A stretch of 64,000 nt of DNA from DAISJI01 sp964559835 (GCA_964559835.1 CAZLJE010000018.1:45540-109539), one strand, 5' to 3'; shown: positions 24,353-34,458, counted from the stretch's first letter. Notes: generated by a model from the letters alone, not told the origin. Numbers and translations are program-made.

Positions 24353-25096
24353 ATGTTTGAAGACAGCCTTATTGAATCAGCTGGACGGGGCAGGACCAAG
24401 AAGAGCCTGGGATTTACGATCGTTTCGTTCTTCCTGCAGGGCATTCTGCTTGGCGTCCTCATCCTGATTCCGCTGATCTACACGGAAGCGCTTCCCAAGC
24501 AGCAGTTGATGGGTTTCCTGGTAGCGCCGCCACCACCTCCCCCGCCTCCCCCGCCGCCAGCCGCGGCGCCAGTCGTGAAGGTGGAGAAGATCGTCAGCGA
24601 AGTCGACCAGGGCGCTCTGCGCACTCCCACCAAGATCCCTGAGAAGGTCAAGATGATCAAGGAAGAGGACACTCCTCCTCCGAGTCAGGGCATTGGCGGC
24701 GTCGTCGGTGGCGTACCGGGCGGCATGCCGGGCGGACAAATGGGCGGCGTGATCGGCGGCATCATCAGTTCGACGCCCGTGGCAGTGCCGAAAGTGGCGA
24801 CACCGCAGAAAGTCCGCGTATCGCAGGGCGTCGCACAGGGCTTGCTGATCCACCAGGTGAAGCCAACGTATCCGGCCCTGGCGCGTCAGGCCCGCATCCA
24901 AGGCCAGGTAGTGCTGCAGGCGACGATCTCGAAAGACGGCACGATCCAGAACCTGCACATGATCAGCGGTCACCCGATGCTGGCGCCGGCGGCCATCGAC
25001 GCAGTGAAGCAGTGGCGGTACAAGCCCTACTTCCTGAACGGCGAGCCGGTCGAGGTCGAAACGCAGATCACGGTTAATTTCACGCTCTCCGGCTGA
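24353..25096 (+). CDS. tonB: Energy transducer TonB
   Basis: 247 aa. A cytoplasmic start and one membrane anchor (FTIVSFFLQGILLGVLILIPLIY) precede a run of eleven prolines at about residues 60-70. A Gly-rich linker follows (GGVVGGVPGGMPGGQMGG), then the TonB C-terminal domain (KPTYPALARQARIQGQVVLQATISKDG, AIDAVKQWRYKPYFLNG). It links the ExbB/ExbD proton channel encoded just downstream to outer-membrane receptors. A 215-bp leader precedes it. Confidence 0.88.
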   Translation: MFEDSLIESAGRGRTKKSLGFTIVSFFLQGILLGVLILIPLIYTEALPKQQLMGFLVAPPPPPPPPPPPAAAPVVKVEKIVSEVDQGALRTPTKIPEKVKMIKEEDTPPPSQGIGGVVGGVPGGMPGGQMGGVIGGIISSTPVAVPKVATPQKVRVSQGVAQGLLIHQVKPTYPALARQARIQGQVVLQATISKDGTIQNLHMISGHPMLAPAAIDAVKQWRYKPYFLNGEPVEVETQITVNFTLSG

Positions 25097-25105
25097 TCGT
25101 TGTAC

Positions 25106-25177
25106 TTGGGTGCCCCACCCGGGCGCCCATCGTGGCTGGGTTGTTGCCAGGGTGGGTTGGAAGGGTGGGGTTCCGGA
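25106..25177. repeat. GGGTGGGGCACCC-type palindromic element, tonB-exbB gap
   Basis: The segment holds GGTGCCCCACCC and, further on, GGGTGGG twice and AGGGTGGGG. It is the first of three related elements, one in each gap of tonB-exbB-exbD-exbD. Further members are at 20702-20727 and 37221-37253. Confidence 0.65.
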
Positions 25178-25358
25178 GACCACGCAGTTTCTTTCCGGAG
25201 AAATTATCCAGGAGAGCTGGTGGCGGGCAGCTTGGCGCCCTGTCGCCGCAATCCTACCAGCACAGGATTTGCGAGCTGCCGCCCGCGGCTCTGAAAGTCC
25301 TGGTCTGGCCGGTACCAACAATCGACTTTGAAGTGTTCTGAGGAGGAACAAGCAACTC

Positions 25359-26117
25359 ATGCTCGTCACAAACTTGGCAACTCTGGCTTATTCACACGCC
25401 CACACCGTCGCCCTCTGGATGTTCCAGGAGGCCGGTGCCCCTGGCTGGGACCCCATCTCGCTGTGGAAGCAGATGGGCATTCTGGCGAAGATCGTCGTCG
25501 TCATCCTGTTCATCATGTCGGGATGGTCGATCGGCGTCATGATCGACCGCTGGATGGCCTTCTCGGCGGCCCGCAAGCAATCGCGCGCATTCGCTCCGGC
25601 CGTCGCCGGCGCGCTGCGTGAAGGCAAGATCGACGAAGCGATCCGCGTCGCCGAACGCAACAAGAAGTCGCACCTGGCGAAGGTCGTCACTGCCGGCTTG
25701 CAGGAGTTCAAGGCCCACGGCGAGAACACCGACATCCCTGGCGAGCAGATCGAAGCCAGCCGTCGCGCCCTGGAGAGAGCCGAAGCCATCGTCCACGCCG
25801 AACTGAAGCGCGGACTCGGCGGTCTGGCCACCATCGGCGCTACCGCTCCGTTCGTCGGACTGTTCGGCACGGTGGTCGGCATTCTGAACGCGTTCCGCGG
25901 CATCGCCGAGAACAAGGCGACCGGTCTGGGCGCAGTCGCTGGCGGCATTTCGGAAGCGCTGGTCACGACGGCCATCGGCCTGTTCGTCGCTATCCCGGCC
26001 GTCATGATGTACAACTACCTGTCCGGTCGCGTGGAAGCATTCGACGTCGAGATGGACAACAGCTCTTCCGAGCTGATCGATTACTTCCTGAAGCGCCGCG
26101 GCTTGGCGCGGAAGTAA
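25359..26117 (+). CDS. exbB: MotA/TolQ/ExbB proton channel protein
   Basis: 252 aa with three membrane segments: residues about 47-65, 150-175 and 190-215. The family core GLGGLATIGATAPFVGLFGTVVGILNAF and GGISEALVTTAIGLFVAIPAV is complete. With ExbD it forms the proton-driven stator that energises TonB. It lies between tonB and two exbD genes. ATG 25359 has GAGGAGGAA upstream. Confidence 0.92.
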   Translation: MLVTNLATLAYSHAHTVALWMFQEAGAPGWDPISLWKQMGILAKIVVVILFIMSGWSIGVMIDRWMAFSAARKQSRAFAPAVAGALREGKIDEAIRVAERNKKSHLAKVVTAGLQEFKAHGENTDIPGEQIEASRRALERAEAIVHAELKRGLGGLATIGATAPFVGLFGTVVGILNAFRGIAENKATGLGAVAGGISEALVTTAIGLFVAIPAVMMYNYLSGRVEAFDVEMDNSSSELIDYFLKRRGLARK

Positions 26118-26140
26118 CTTCGTAGCGCGCGAGCATGATT

Positions 26141-26180
26141 TGGGTGCCCCACTCTGACCGATGTGGGAAGGGGGGCACCC
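26141..26180. repeat. GGGTGGGGCACCC-type palindrome, exbB-exbD gap
   Basis: GGGTGCCCCAC at 26142-26152 is mirrored by GGGGGGCACCC at 26170-26180 around TCTGACCGATGTGGGAA. Confidence 0.7.
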
Positions 26181-26230
26181 AACCTCCGATTCGCGCGCGC
26201 AACCTGCCGCAGAGGCAGTAGCGAGGAAAC

Positions 26231-26692
26231 ATGGCAGTCGCAAAACGAGTCATGGGAGTCAACTCGAACATCAACGTCACCCCAATGGTGGACGTGATGC
26301 TCGTGCTGCTCATCATCTTCATGGTCATTACGCCCATGCTGCAAAAAGGCGTCAGCGTGGACTTGGCCAAGACCAACAACCCGATCCAGATGCCGGACGC
26401 GGAGAAGGAAGACGCCCTGCTGGTGGCCATCACCCGCGACGGCAAGGTCTTCTTCGTGAGCGACCAGATCTCTCCCGATCAGTTGACCAACAAGATTAAG
26501 GACAAGCTGGCCAGCCGCACCGATAAGCGCGTGTTCGTCCGCGCCGATGCGCGCGCCAAGTACGGCGCAGTCGCCGAAGTCGTGGACAACGTCCGCGCCG
26601 CCGGCGTCGACCAGTTGGGCCTGCTGACCGACCAGCGTAAAGCGGGCGCACCGGGCGCTCCGCCTACGGCTCTACCCCCTCCAGGACAGTGA
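26231..26692 (+). CDS. exbD: ExbD/TolR family protein 1
   Basis: 153 aa. Short basic start, then NINVTPMVDVMLVLLIIFMVITPM, the single membrane helix carrying the conserved proton-carrying Asp, followed by a periplasmic domain (DGKVFFVSDQISPDQLTNKI, VFVRADARAKYGAVAEVVDNVRAAG). It forms the stator with ExbB. The C-terminus has a Pro-rich tail. It and the second exbD differ enough that they are probably not a recent duplication and may form a mixed dimer. Confidence 0.92.
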   Translation: MAVAKRVMGVNSNINVTPMVDVMLVLLIIFMVITPMLQKGVSVDLAKTNNPIQMPDAEKEDALLVAITRDGKVFFVSDQISPDQLTNKIKDKLASRTDKRVFVRADARAKYGAVAEVVDNVRAAGVDQLGLLTDQRKAGAPGAPPTALPPPGQ

Positions 26693-26694
26693 GG

Positions 26695-26726
26695 GTGTCC
26701 CACCTGACTGCTTTCGAAGGGTGGGA
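26695..26726. repeat. GGGTGGGGCACCC-type palindrome, exbD-exbD gap
   Basis: TCCCACCTGACTGC followed by CGAAGGGTGGGA. Confidence 0.65.
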
Positions 26727-26760
26727 TCGAACGAATTGAATTCGTAGCGAGGAATTCTAT

Positions 26761-27201
26761 ATGGCAATGACAATGGGAGGCGGTGGCGGCGTTACATCCG
26801 ACATGAACGTCACCCCCCTGATCGACGTCCTGCTCGTGTTGCTGATCATCTTCATGGTCATCACGCCGCTGACGCCCAAGGGCCTCGAGGCGCTCGTTCC
26901 GCAGCCGCCGAAAGACCAGAAGCAGCAGACCACGCCCAACGACCGCACCGTCGTGGTGCAGATTCTCCAGGCCGGCGGTGGCAATCAGCCCGCGCTCAAG
27001 ATCAACCAGGAAGACGTCACCTGGGACAAGCTCCAGGGCCGTCTCGAGGACATCTACAAGACGCGCGCTGAGAAGGTGATGTTCGTGAAGTCCGATCCCG
27101 ACCTGCCGTTCGCCGATGTGGCCCAGGTCATCGACATCGCGCACTCTGCCGGCGTCGACAAGGTCGGCCTGATCACCGCGAAGATCGAACAGGGCGGATA
27201 A
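26761..27201 (+). CDS. exbD: ExbD/TolR family protein 2
   Basis: 146 aa. A Gly-rich start (MAMTMGGGGGVTSD) leads into MNVTPLIDVLLVLLIIFMVITPL with the conserved Asp, and a periplasmic domain with KVMFVKSDPDLPFADVAQVIDIAHSAGVDKVGLIT. Last gene of the tonB-exbB-exbD-exbD cluster; two exbD paralogues in tandem are common in Acidobacteriota and Myxococcota. Confidence 0.92.
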   Translation: MAMTMGGGGGVTSDMNVTPLIDVLLVLLIIFMVITPLTPKGLEALVPQPPKDQKQQTTPNDRTVVVQILQAGGGNQPALKINQEDVTWDKLQGRLEDIYKTRAEKVMFVKSDPDLPFADVAQVIDIAHSAGVDKVGLITAKIEQGG

Positions 27202-27205
27202 AGAG

Positions 27206-27296
27206 ATTCAGTGATTTAGCGATTTGGTGATTTGTGATTGCCAGGCTCCATTGCAGACACGAATCACCAATCACAAATCACCAAATCACAAATCAT
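27206..27296. repeat. Word repeat, inverted arms (GTGATTT / AAATCAC)
   Basis: Left arm 27206-27240 (GTGATTTAGCGATTTGGTGA continuing) and right arm 27259-27296 (CACAAATCACCAAATCACAA) around a short core CCAGGCTCCATTGCAGAC. One of the clearest pairs. Confidence 0.85.
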
Positions 27297-27348
27297 TCTG
27301 GGCCGGCACGACACTGGAAACGTTGCCAAGGGCCCACTGGAGATTGAA

Positions 27349-28173
27349 ATGAACAGAGGCGCAAGAGTTCTGGCGTTCATCGCCGTGATACTCGCCCTGG
27401 TCGGAGCGACGGCCTGCAACAAGCTTAAGGCCCGCGACCAACTCAATAAGGGCGTGCAGGCGTACAAGAACGCGAAATACGAAGATGCGATCGAGAAGTT
27501 CAAGAACGCGGTGGCGCTGGATCCCAGCCTTATTAACGCGAAACTTTATCTGGCTACCGCATACGCCAACCAGTATGTCCCCGGCGCCGACACCCCGGAC
27601 AACAACAAGAACGCGGAACAGGCCATCTCGGTGTTCAAGGAAGTGCTGGCCACGAACCCGTCTCGCGAAGCCCAGGTCGGCAGCCTGAAGGGTATCGCGT
27701 CGCTATACTTTCAGATGAAGAAGCTCGACCAGGCCAAGGAGTACTACACCAAGGTCAAGGAGCTCGATCCGAACGATCCCGAGACCTACTACTCTATCGG
27801 CGTGATCGACTGGACCGAGACCTACCAGCCGCGCATGGAAGAAAAGGCGAAGCTCGGTCTCAAACCCGATGAGGCCATCAAGGACAAAAAGGTCTGCGAG
27901 GCACTCAAGACGAAGAACACGCCGGCCGTCGACAATGGCATGCAGATGCTCCAGAAGGCGATCGATCTGCGTCCCGACTACGACGACGCCATGGCGTACT
28001 TCAACCTGATGTGGCGCGAGAAGGCCGACATTGAGTGCGGCGACCAGCAAGCCCGCGAGGAAGACCTCAAGAAGGCCGACGAGTGGGTCAAGAAGACGAT
28101 GGCTGTAAAGGCGGAGAAGGCGCAGAAGGCGGCGCAGTCCCCCGGTGGCATCACCATCGACCAGACAAAGTAG
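27349..28173 (+). CDS. TPR lipoprotein
   Basis: 274 aa. ATG 27349 has GGAG seven bases upstream and gives a lipoprotein-type signal (MNRGARVLAFIAVILALVGATAC). Three or four TPR units follow (NKGVQAYKNAKYEDAIEKFKNAVALDP, KKLDQAKEYYTKVKELDPNDPETYY). A longer frame to 27238 is only the word repeat. It is next to the ExbD genes and may belong to that envelope cluster, but an internal repeat separates it. A strong terminator follows. Confidence 0.75.
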   Translation: MNRGARVLAFIAVILALVGATACNKLKARDQLNKGVQAYKNAKYEDAIEKFKNAVALDPSLINAKLYLATAYANQYVPGADTPDNNKNAEQAISVFKEVLATNPSREAQVGSLKGIASLYFQMKKLDQAKEYYTKVKELDPNDPETYYSIGVIDWTETYQPRMEEKAKLGLKPDEAIKDKKVCEALKTKNTPAVDNGMQMLQKAIDLRPDYDDAMAYFNLMWREKADIECGDQQAREEDLKKADEWVKKTMAVKAEKAQKAAQSPGGITIDQTK

Positions 28174-28203
28174 GCGCAAGGGTTAAGGTAAAAGGCACAA
28201 GGA

Positions 28204-28232
28204 AACCCCGGTCTCGCGACCGGGGTTTTTGT
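28204..28232 (+). terminator. Intrinsic terminator after the TPR lipoprotein
   Basis: Stem AACCCCGGTC / GACCGGGGTT with TCGC loop, then TTTTTGTTGT. Confidence 0.9.
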
Positions 28233-28264
28233 TGTGCGTAACGCGGGCGTCTCGCTGCCACGTT

Positions 28265-28301
28265 TTTCAATCGTCAATCCGCAATCATCAATCGGTAATG
28301 G
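28265..28301 (+). repeat. Word repeat (CAATCNN)n
   Basis: CAATCGT-CAATCCG-CAATCAT-CAATCGG: four consecutive degenerate heptamers. Confidence 0.75.
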
Positions 28302-28406
28302 TGTTGCTTTCCGCTCCTGACACCCGAACCCCGATACCTGTAAAATTTCTCCCTGACCTTTCGCGCTGCGCGTGGGGCGTGGCGCACAATCAAAGGAGTC
28401 CCCCGA

Positions 28407-29447
28407 ATGTCTGCTCACTCCCAGCCAGTACCTTCTTCAGGCGCGCAATCGCAACCATCTCCGCAGCTGTTTTTCGAGACCATCAACGCTTTCCAGAAAT
28501 CCGCGGCGCTCAAGGGCGCCATCGAGCTCGACCTCTTCACCGCCATCGCCGAAGGCAATCACACCAGCGAATCCATTGCCCTGCGTTGCCAGGCTTCCCA
28601 GCGCGGCACGCGTATCCTCGCCGACTATCTCACTGTCATCGGGTTCCTGACAAAGTCGGGTGACCAGTACGGCCTGACTGCCGACAGCGCGACCTTCCTC
28701 AACCGCCATTCCCCGGCATACCTGGGCGGTGCGGTAGGTTTCCTGCTTCACCCGGAGCATGCGAAGAGGTACAACGATGTCGCCGGAGCGGTGCGCAAGG
28801 GCGGAACGCTCTTCGAGGAGAACGGGCTCACTCCCGAGAACGAGATCTGGATCAGCTTCGCGGAATCGATGGCCAAGCTTCAGACCATGACTGCCGAGCT
28901 GACCGCCAAGCTGCTGCACGTCGAGGGCGCTCCGAAGCTGAAGGTGCTCGATATCGCGGCGGGACATGGAGTGTTCGGCATCACTATCGCCAGGCACAAT
29001 CCCCATGCCGAGATCGTCGCGCTGGATTGGAAGAATGTCCTCGAGGTCGCGCGCAAGCATGCCGAAGAAGCGGGCGTGGCATCGAACTGGCGCGCGCTGC
29101 CCGGCAGCGCATTCGATGTCGATTACGGCGCCGATTACGACGTCATCCTGGTCACCAACATCCTCCACCACTTCAACCAGCAGGACTCGGAGAAGCTGCT
29201 GCGCAAAATACACGCCGCGCTGGCGCCGAACGGGCGCGCGGTGATCGTCGAGTTCATCCCCAACGAGGACCGGGTATCGCCGCCGATGGCCGCGACGTTC
29301 CCACTGACAATGCTCGTCAGCACTCCGGCGGGAGATGCGCACACCTTCTCCGAATACCAGAAACTGCTCCAAAACACGGGGTTCAGCCGTAGTGAGATCC
29401 ACGAACTTCCGCCCAGCTTCTTCCGAGCTGTCATTGCCAGGAAGTAA
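28407..29447 (+). CDS. SAM-dependent O-methyltransferase-like protein
   Basis: 346 aa. The N-terminal winged-helix dimerisation part (FFETINAFQKSAALKGAIELDLF) and the C-terminal class I methyltransferase (KVLDIAAGHGVFGITIARHNPHAEIVALDW, NILHHFNQQDSEKLLRKIHAALAPNG) are those of hydroxyneurosporene/acetylserotonin O-methyltransferase-like enzymes. The substrate is unknown; no secondary-metabolite cluster is next to it. AAAGGAG lies upstream of ATG 28407. Confidence 0.8.
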   Translation: MSAHSQPVPSSGAQSQPSPQLFFETINAFQKSAALKGAIELDLFTAIAEGNHTSESIALRCQASQRGTRILADYLTVIGFLTKSGDQYGLTADSATFLNRHSPAYLGGAVGFLLHPEHAKRYNDVAGAVRKGGTLFEENGLTPENEIWISFAESMAKLQTMTAELTAKLLHVEGAPKLKVLDIAAGHGVFGITIARHNPHAEIVALDWKNVLEVARKHAEEAGVASNWRALPGSAFDVDYGADYDVILVTNILHHFNQQDSEKLLRKIHAALAPNGRAVIVEFIPNEDRVSPPMAATFPLTMLVSTPAGDAHTFSEYQKLLQNTGFSRSEIHELPPSFFRAVIARK

Positions 29448-29602
29448 GCATCAGGTATCAGGCTTCAGGCTTCAGGTTTCAGGCGTCAGGCAAGACACCA
29501 TGAGCTGTGATCAATCTCACAACGGATTGGTCGCAGCTCGATTTAACTTCTTCTTGCAATTGCAGCCGTTCCCTTTAGCGTTTAGCCTGAAGCCTGAAGC
29601 CT
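29448..29602. repeat. Word repeat, inverted arms (CAGGCTT / GAAGCCT) before accC
   Basis: Left arm 29448-29492 (ATCAGGT-ATCAGGC-TTCAGGC-TTCAGGT-TTCAGGC), right arm 29582-29602 (AGCCTGA-AGCCTGA-AGCC), about 90 bases apart. The right arm ends three bases before the accC ATG, leaving no ordinary ribosome-binding site. Confidence 0.8.
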
Positions 29603-29604
29603 TT

Positions 29605-31130
<1,526 letters not shown>

Positions 31131-31131
<1 letters not shown>

Positions 31132-31628
31132 TGCTCTACGAGATCCTCATCGACGGTAAGCCTCACAAGCTCGACCTCACCCGCGAGGGCGACCAGTGGC
31201 TCTGCACGGTCGACGGCGAACCTGTCGAAGTGAACGCGATCGTTACGCGGCCGGATGTGCTGTCGATTGTCATTGAGGGCCACGCCTACGAGGTCAAGCG
31301 CGAGCGCACTCCCAATGACACGCACCTGTGGGTGAAGAACTCGCGGTTTGCCGTGGAAGTCCGCGACCCGCGCTCGCTGCGCAGCCGCAAGGCCAAGGCC
31401 GGCAGCACCGAGGGACCGCAGAAGATCGCAGCGCCGATGCCGGGCAAGATCGTCCGCATCCTTGCGCCTGTGGGCACGACCGTCGAAGCGGGCCAGGGCA
31501 TCATCGTCGTCGAAGCGATGAAGATGCAGAACGAGATGAAGTCACCCAAGGCGGGCAAAGTGAAGCAAGTGCTCGTCGCCGAGAACGCCACCGTCAATGC
31601 CGGCGACGTGCTGGCGATCATCGAGTAG
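31131..31628 (+). CDS. Biotin carrier protein for the adjacent carboxylase
   Basis: 165 aa. Residues about 90-165 form a biotinyl domain with the biotinylation motif EAMKMQNE and the surrounding IAAPMPGKIVRILAPVGTTVEAGQG. The N-terminal half (LYEILIDGKPHKLDLTREG, VIEGHAYEVKRER) resembles the BT domain that in PCC/MCC alpha chains links carboxylase and carrier. The pair therefore looks like a split acyl-CoA carboxylase alpha chain. Translationally coupled to accC. Confidence 0.87.
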
Positions 31629-31633
31629 GATTG

Positions 31634-31712
31634 TCTCTGCGTCCTCTGCTTGTTTGCGATCTCTGCGCTATCTTGTGACTTTCCTCTGTGCTCCTCTGTG
31701 TCCTTTGTGGTG
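31634..31712 (+). repeat. CTCTGCG/CTCTGTG word repeat
   Basis: CTCTGCGTCCTCTGC, then TCTCTGCGC, CCTCTGTG, CTCCTCTGTGTCC, TTTGTGG. Long member of the family seen at 7638, 13033, 13564, 32610 and 35367. Confidence 0.75.
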
Positions 31713-31714
31713 AG

Positions 31715-31900
31715 ATGAACAGTATGGAAGTCCGCCACAAAATTTGTCCCGCCTGCGGCGCGCAGTTCGAATGCTGCGAAGGGAACTGCTGGTGCGACGA
31801 CGTGCCAGTATCGGATGCCAAGCGTATCCAAATGCGCCAGTACTCCGACTGCCTCTGCCCTGCCTGCCTGAGCGCGCCCGCCGCTACTCCCGGCCAGTAA
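31715..31900 (+). CDS. Cysteine-rich CWC family protein
   Basis: 61 aa. Nine cysteines spaced as in the CWC family: CPACGAQFECCEGNCWC, then CLCPACL. Probably a small metal-binding protein of unknown role. ATG 31715 follows the repeat; ATG 31724 is possible. Its end overlaps the convergent Dph6-like gene by 17 bases. Confidence 0.8.
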   Translation: MNSMEVRHKICPACGAQFECCEGNCWCDDVPVSDAKRIQMRQYSDCLCPACLSAPAATPGQ

Positions 31901-32549
31901 GGTCTGCGAATGCGAACCCATCGCGCAGCACCATTTCGCCGGCCTTGATCTCGATCGTGCTCGCAAACATCGGCCCCGCGTAACAAAACGTGTGAAACTC
32001 GCCATTCTCCCCGCACGGGTCCGTTCCCGCCGGCAAGTCGGCCAGCAGCGTGGCATCCCAGTCGCGGCCCGCGAATTCTGCCGGCAGTTTCTTCAGGTCC
32101 ACACACGTCAGCCGTGCCCTTAACCCGGCTGTCATCATGTCGCGCGCAAGCTGGTCGGTCGGGATCTCCCATAGCGGAAACAGCGGCTCCAGGCCCGTGC
32201 CCTGCATCTGCTTCTCGCGATATTCACGGATGTCGCGCAGGAACAGGTCGCCGAACGCGACTGCATCGATCCCGCCCTCGACCGCCTGCTTGCACGCCGC
32301 CGCCAAGATGGTTTCGTACTCCACATTCGAACAAGGCCACGGCAGGTTCAGCACCGTGACGGCAAGCCCGGTCGCCGCGGCTTGTTGTTCCAGCAGCGAC
32401 CTGCGCACCGCGTGCATCGCCACGCGGTCCGCAGCTTGGTTAACGGTCGTCAGCAGCCCGACGACCTCGACATCGGAAGTCTGTCGCAGCACGTGTAGGC
32501 TCCACGCGCTATCTTTGCCCGAACTCCACGAGAGCAATACGCGTTTCAT
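31884..32549 (-). CDS. Dph6-related ATP pyrophosphatase
   Basis: 221 aa. PP-loop SWSSGKDSAW near the N-terminus and the diphthine-ammonia-ligase signature CGENGEFHTF near the C-terminus. In archaea and eukaryotes Dph6 amidates diphthine; bacteria have no diphthamide, so bacterial homologues are thought to act on other substrates, for instance in B12 or nucleotide metabolism. The start is ATG 32549 (MKRVLLSWSSGKDS). Confidence 0.83.
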   Translation of the reverse strand: MKRVLLSWSSGKDSAWSLHVLRQTSDVEVVGLLTTVNQAADRVAMHAVRRSLLEQQAAATGLAVTVLNLPWPCSNVEYETILAAACKQAVEGGIDAVAFGDLFLRDIREYREKQMQGTGLEPLFPLWEIPTDQLARDMMTAGLRARLTCVDLKKLPAEFAGRDWDATLLADLPAGTDPCGENGEFHTFCYAGPMFASTIEIKAGEMVLRDGFAFADLTGRE

Positions 32550-32577
32550 TTCCAGCATTCGTATCACGCCCGCACAC

Positions 32578-32644
32578 AGCTGTCATCCCGAGTCGAATGA
32601 TCTTGTCTTTCCTTCGTGTTCCTTCGTGTCCTTTAGGGTGAATC
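32578..32644 (+). repeat. Word repeats between the Dph6-like gene and the decarboxylase
   Basis: 32578-32608 has GTCATCCCGAGTCGAATGAT, part of a different repeat type also inside recG. 32610-32644 repeats CCTTCGTGT. Confidence 0.6.
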
Positions 32645-32705
32645 TTTTGAATTTCCCCGCAATATCCGGATATCGCAGTCGGCTCCCTACCCGTAAAATC
32701 GACAC

Positions 32706-34133
32706 ATGGATGCCAATGAGTTCCGCACCTTCGGTCACCAGGTCGTCGATCGTCTTGCCGAGTACTTCGCTCACATTGAAGAGCGCCCGCTGTTTCCCGA
32801 CGTTCCGCCCTCCACGGTCAACGCCGCTTTTTCCGAGCCGCTCCCGCAGCTTGGCGAACCGGCCGATGCGGTCCTGAAAGAGCTGGACCAGAAACTCTTT
32901 CCCTATTGCACGCACGTTGGACACCCCGGCTACTTCGGGCTCATAACCCCCACGCCGAACCTGATGGGCATTCTCGGCGACTTCATCTGCTCCGCGTTGA
33001 ACCAGAACCTCGGCACGTATTCCATCGGTCCTTCGGCGATAGCCATGGAGCGCCGCACGGTGAATTGGCTGTGCGATATCTGCGGCTACGGTGCGGGCGC
33101 CGGCGGGAACCTGACCAGCGGCGGCATGATGGCCAACTTCATCGGCCTGAAGCTGGCGCGCGACTGGTACACCGGCGATGTCGCGCAGCGCGAGGGCGTG
33201 GACGGCCGCTACGCCGTGTACATGTCGGAGGAGCGCCACGTGTCGCTCGACAAGGCCGTCGATTGCATCGGTCTCGGCCGCGACGGCGTGCGCGCGCTGC
33301 CGACTGACGACCGCTTCTCCGTGCGTCTTGACGCTCTCGAAAACGCGATCGCCGCCGACAAGGCGAAGGGCATCCGCCCGATGTGCATCGTTGGAATCTT
33401 CGGCACGACGAACACCGGCAGTGTCGATGACCTGCATGCGCTGCGGCGTATTGCCGACCGCGAACGCATGTGGCTGCACGCCGACGCAGCGTATGGCGGT
33501 GGAATGATGCTGTCGCGCGCCACGCCTTTCGGCGGCCGCGGCCTGGAACTCGCCGATTCCATTACCATCGATCCGCATAAATGGTTTTATGCGCCGCTCG
33601 ACGCCGGCGCCATCCTGGTGAAAGATGAGCGCCGCCTCACTGCGTCATTCGGCATGAAGCCCGCTTACCTCACCGACGAATCCGACAAGGCGAATGAGCG
33701 CTACCAGTACTATGTCCACGGATTCGAGCAGTCGCGGCGGTTCCGCAGCCTGAAGGTCTGGATGAGTTTCAAGCGCTACGGCGCGCGCCAGATCGGCGAG
33801 TGGGTCGACCAGAACTGCCAACACGCGCAGACCCTTTACCGCCTCGTCCAGCAGGACCCCGACTTCGAAGCCGCATGCGAGCCGCTGATGTCGGCCATCT
33901 GCATTCGCTACCGGGGCGCGGGGCTTAATGGTGATAATGCGAAAGCATTCCACGTGGACGTAGTCGACCGTATCGAGCGCGCCGGACGTTTCTGGATCTC
34001 GACGACCGAACTGAAGGGCGAGTGGTTCTTCCGGATCAACCCGGTGAACTTCCGCACCCGCACGGAGCACATCGAGGAGCTGTTCGCGACGCTAAAGCGA
34101 GAGTGCGCGAAGCAGGCGAGCGCTAGCGCGTAA
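32706..34133 (+). CDS. Group II PLP-dependent amino-acid decarboxylase
   Basis: 475 aa, aromatic-L-amino-acid-decarboxylase-like. The PLP lysine is Lys292 in DPHKWFYAPLD; other conserved stretches are GYFGLITPTPNLMGILGDF, GNLTSGGMMANF and WLHADAAYGG. It probably decarboxylates an aromatic amino acid, though specificity cannot be read here. A palindrome GATATCCGGATATC-like run occurs at about 32665, between the word repeat and the start. Confidence 0.87.
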   Translation: MDANEFRTFGHQVVDRLAEYFAHIEERPLFPDVPPSTVNAAFSEPLPQLGEPADAVLKELDQKLFPYCTHVGHPGYFGLITPTPNLMGILGDFICSALNQNLGTYSIGPSAIAMERRTVNWLCDICGYGAGAGGNLTSGGMMANFIGLKLARDWYTGDVAQREGVDGRYAVYMSEERHVSLDKAVDCIGLGRDGVRALPTDDRFSVRLDALENAIAADKAKGIRPMCIVGIFGTTNTGSVDDLHALRRIADRERMWLHADAAYGGGMMLSRATPFGGRGLELADSITIDPHKWFYAPLDAGAILVKDERRLTASFGMKPAYLTDESDKANERYQYYVHGFEQSRRFRSLKVWMSFKRYGARQIGEWVDQNCQHAQTLYRLVQQDPDFEAACEPLMSAICIRYRGAGLNGDNAKAFHVDVVDRIERAGRFWISTTELKGEWFFRINPVNFRTRTEHIEELFATLKRECAKQASASA

Positions 34134-34148
34134 GAATTCGTTTGGACA

Positions 34149-34391
34149 TCAGAACAGCCGACGCTTCTGCAGGGGGTTATCGCCGCGGTCGGCCATAAAG
34201 TCGTCTGGAATGCTTACGCTATCGGCTAAGTCGAAAAACTCCCGCCACAAGTGTGGACATCGAGAGAGGATAACGTCGCCCGTCTTCGGATCGCGGCGGA
34301 CGAACACTTCCGAACCCTCAAAGCGTAGGTCGGCGGGCAGACGAACGGCCTGACTTCCGCCGTTACGGAATAATTTGGCCGTGCGGCGCAT
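34149..34391 (-). CDS. vapB: VapB-type antitoxin (SpoVT/AbrB fold), apparently orphan
   Basis: 80 aa. Residues 1-45 (RRTAKLFRNGGSQAVRLPADLRFEGSEVFVRRD) are the standard AbrB-like DNA-binding domain of VapB antitoxins; the rest is the usual toxin-binding tail (HLWREFFDLADSVSIPDDFMADR). AGGAG eight bases before ATG 34391. A vapC should follow on the minus strand, but the next sequence downstream is the convergent decarboxylase gene. So no toxin partner is visible. Confidence 0.8.
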   Translation of the reverse strand: MRRTAKLFRNGGSQAVRLPADLRFEGSEVFVRRDPKTGDVILSRCPHLWREFFDLADSVSIPDDFMADRGDNPLQKRRLF

Positions 34392-34458
34392 CACAATCGC
34401 TCCTGTGTACATCATGGTATAGCAACGAACTGGTGCGCCTTTCTCGGTCCGCCTGGTG

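Noticed and set aside
24016..24462. 148-codon minus-strand frame spanning the secF-tonB gap
   Set aside because: Overlaps the ends of two well-supported genes, no motif or ribosome-binding site.
27206..27296. CRISPR array
   Set aside because: Units are 7-9 bases, contiguous and degenerate, with no unique spacers and no cas genes anywhere in the window.
29335..29604. N-terminal extension of the biotin carboxylase frame
   Set aside because: It overlaps the methyltransferase gene and the CAGGCTT repeat; FKKILIANRGEIAVR is the normal N-terminus.
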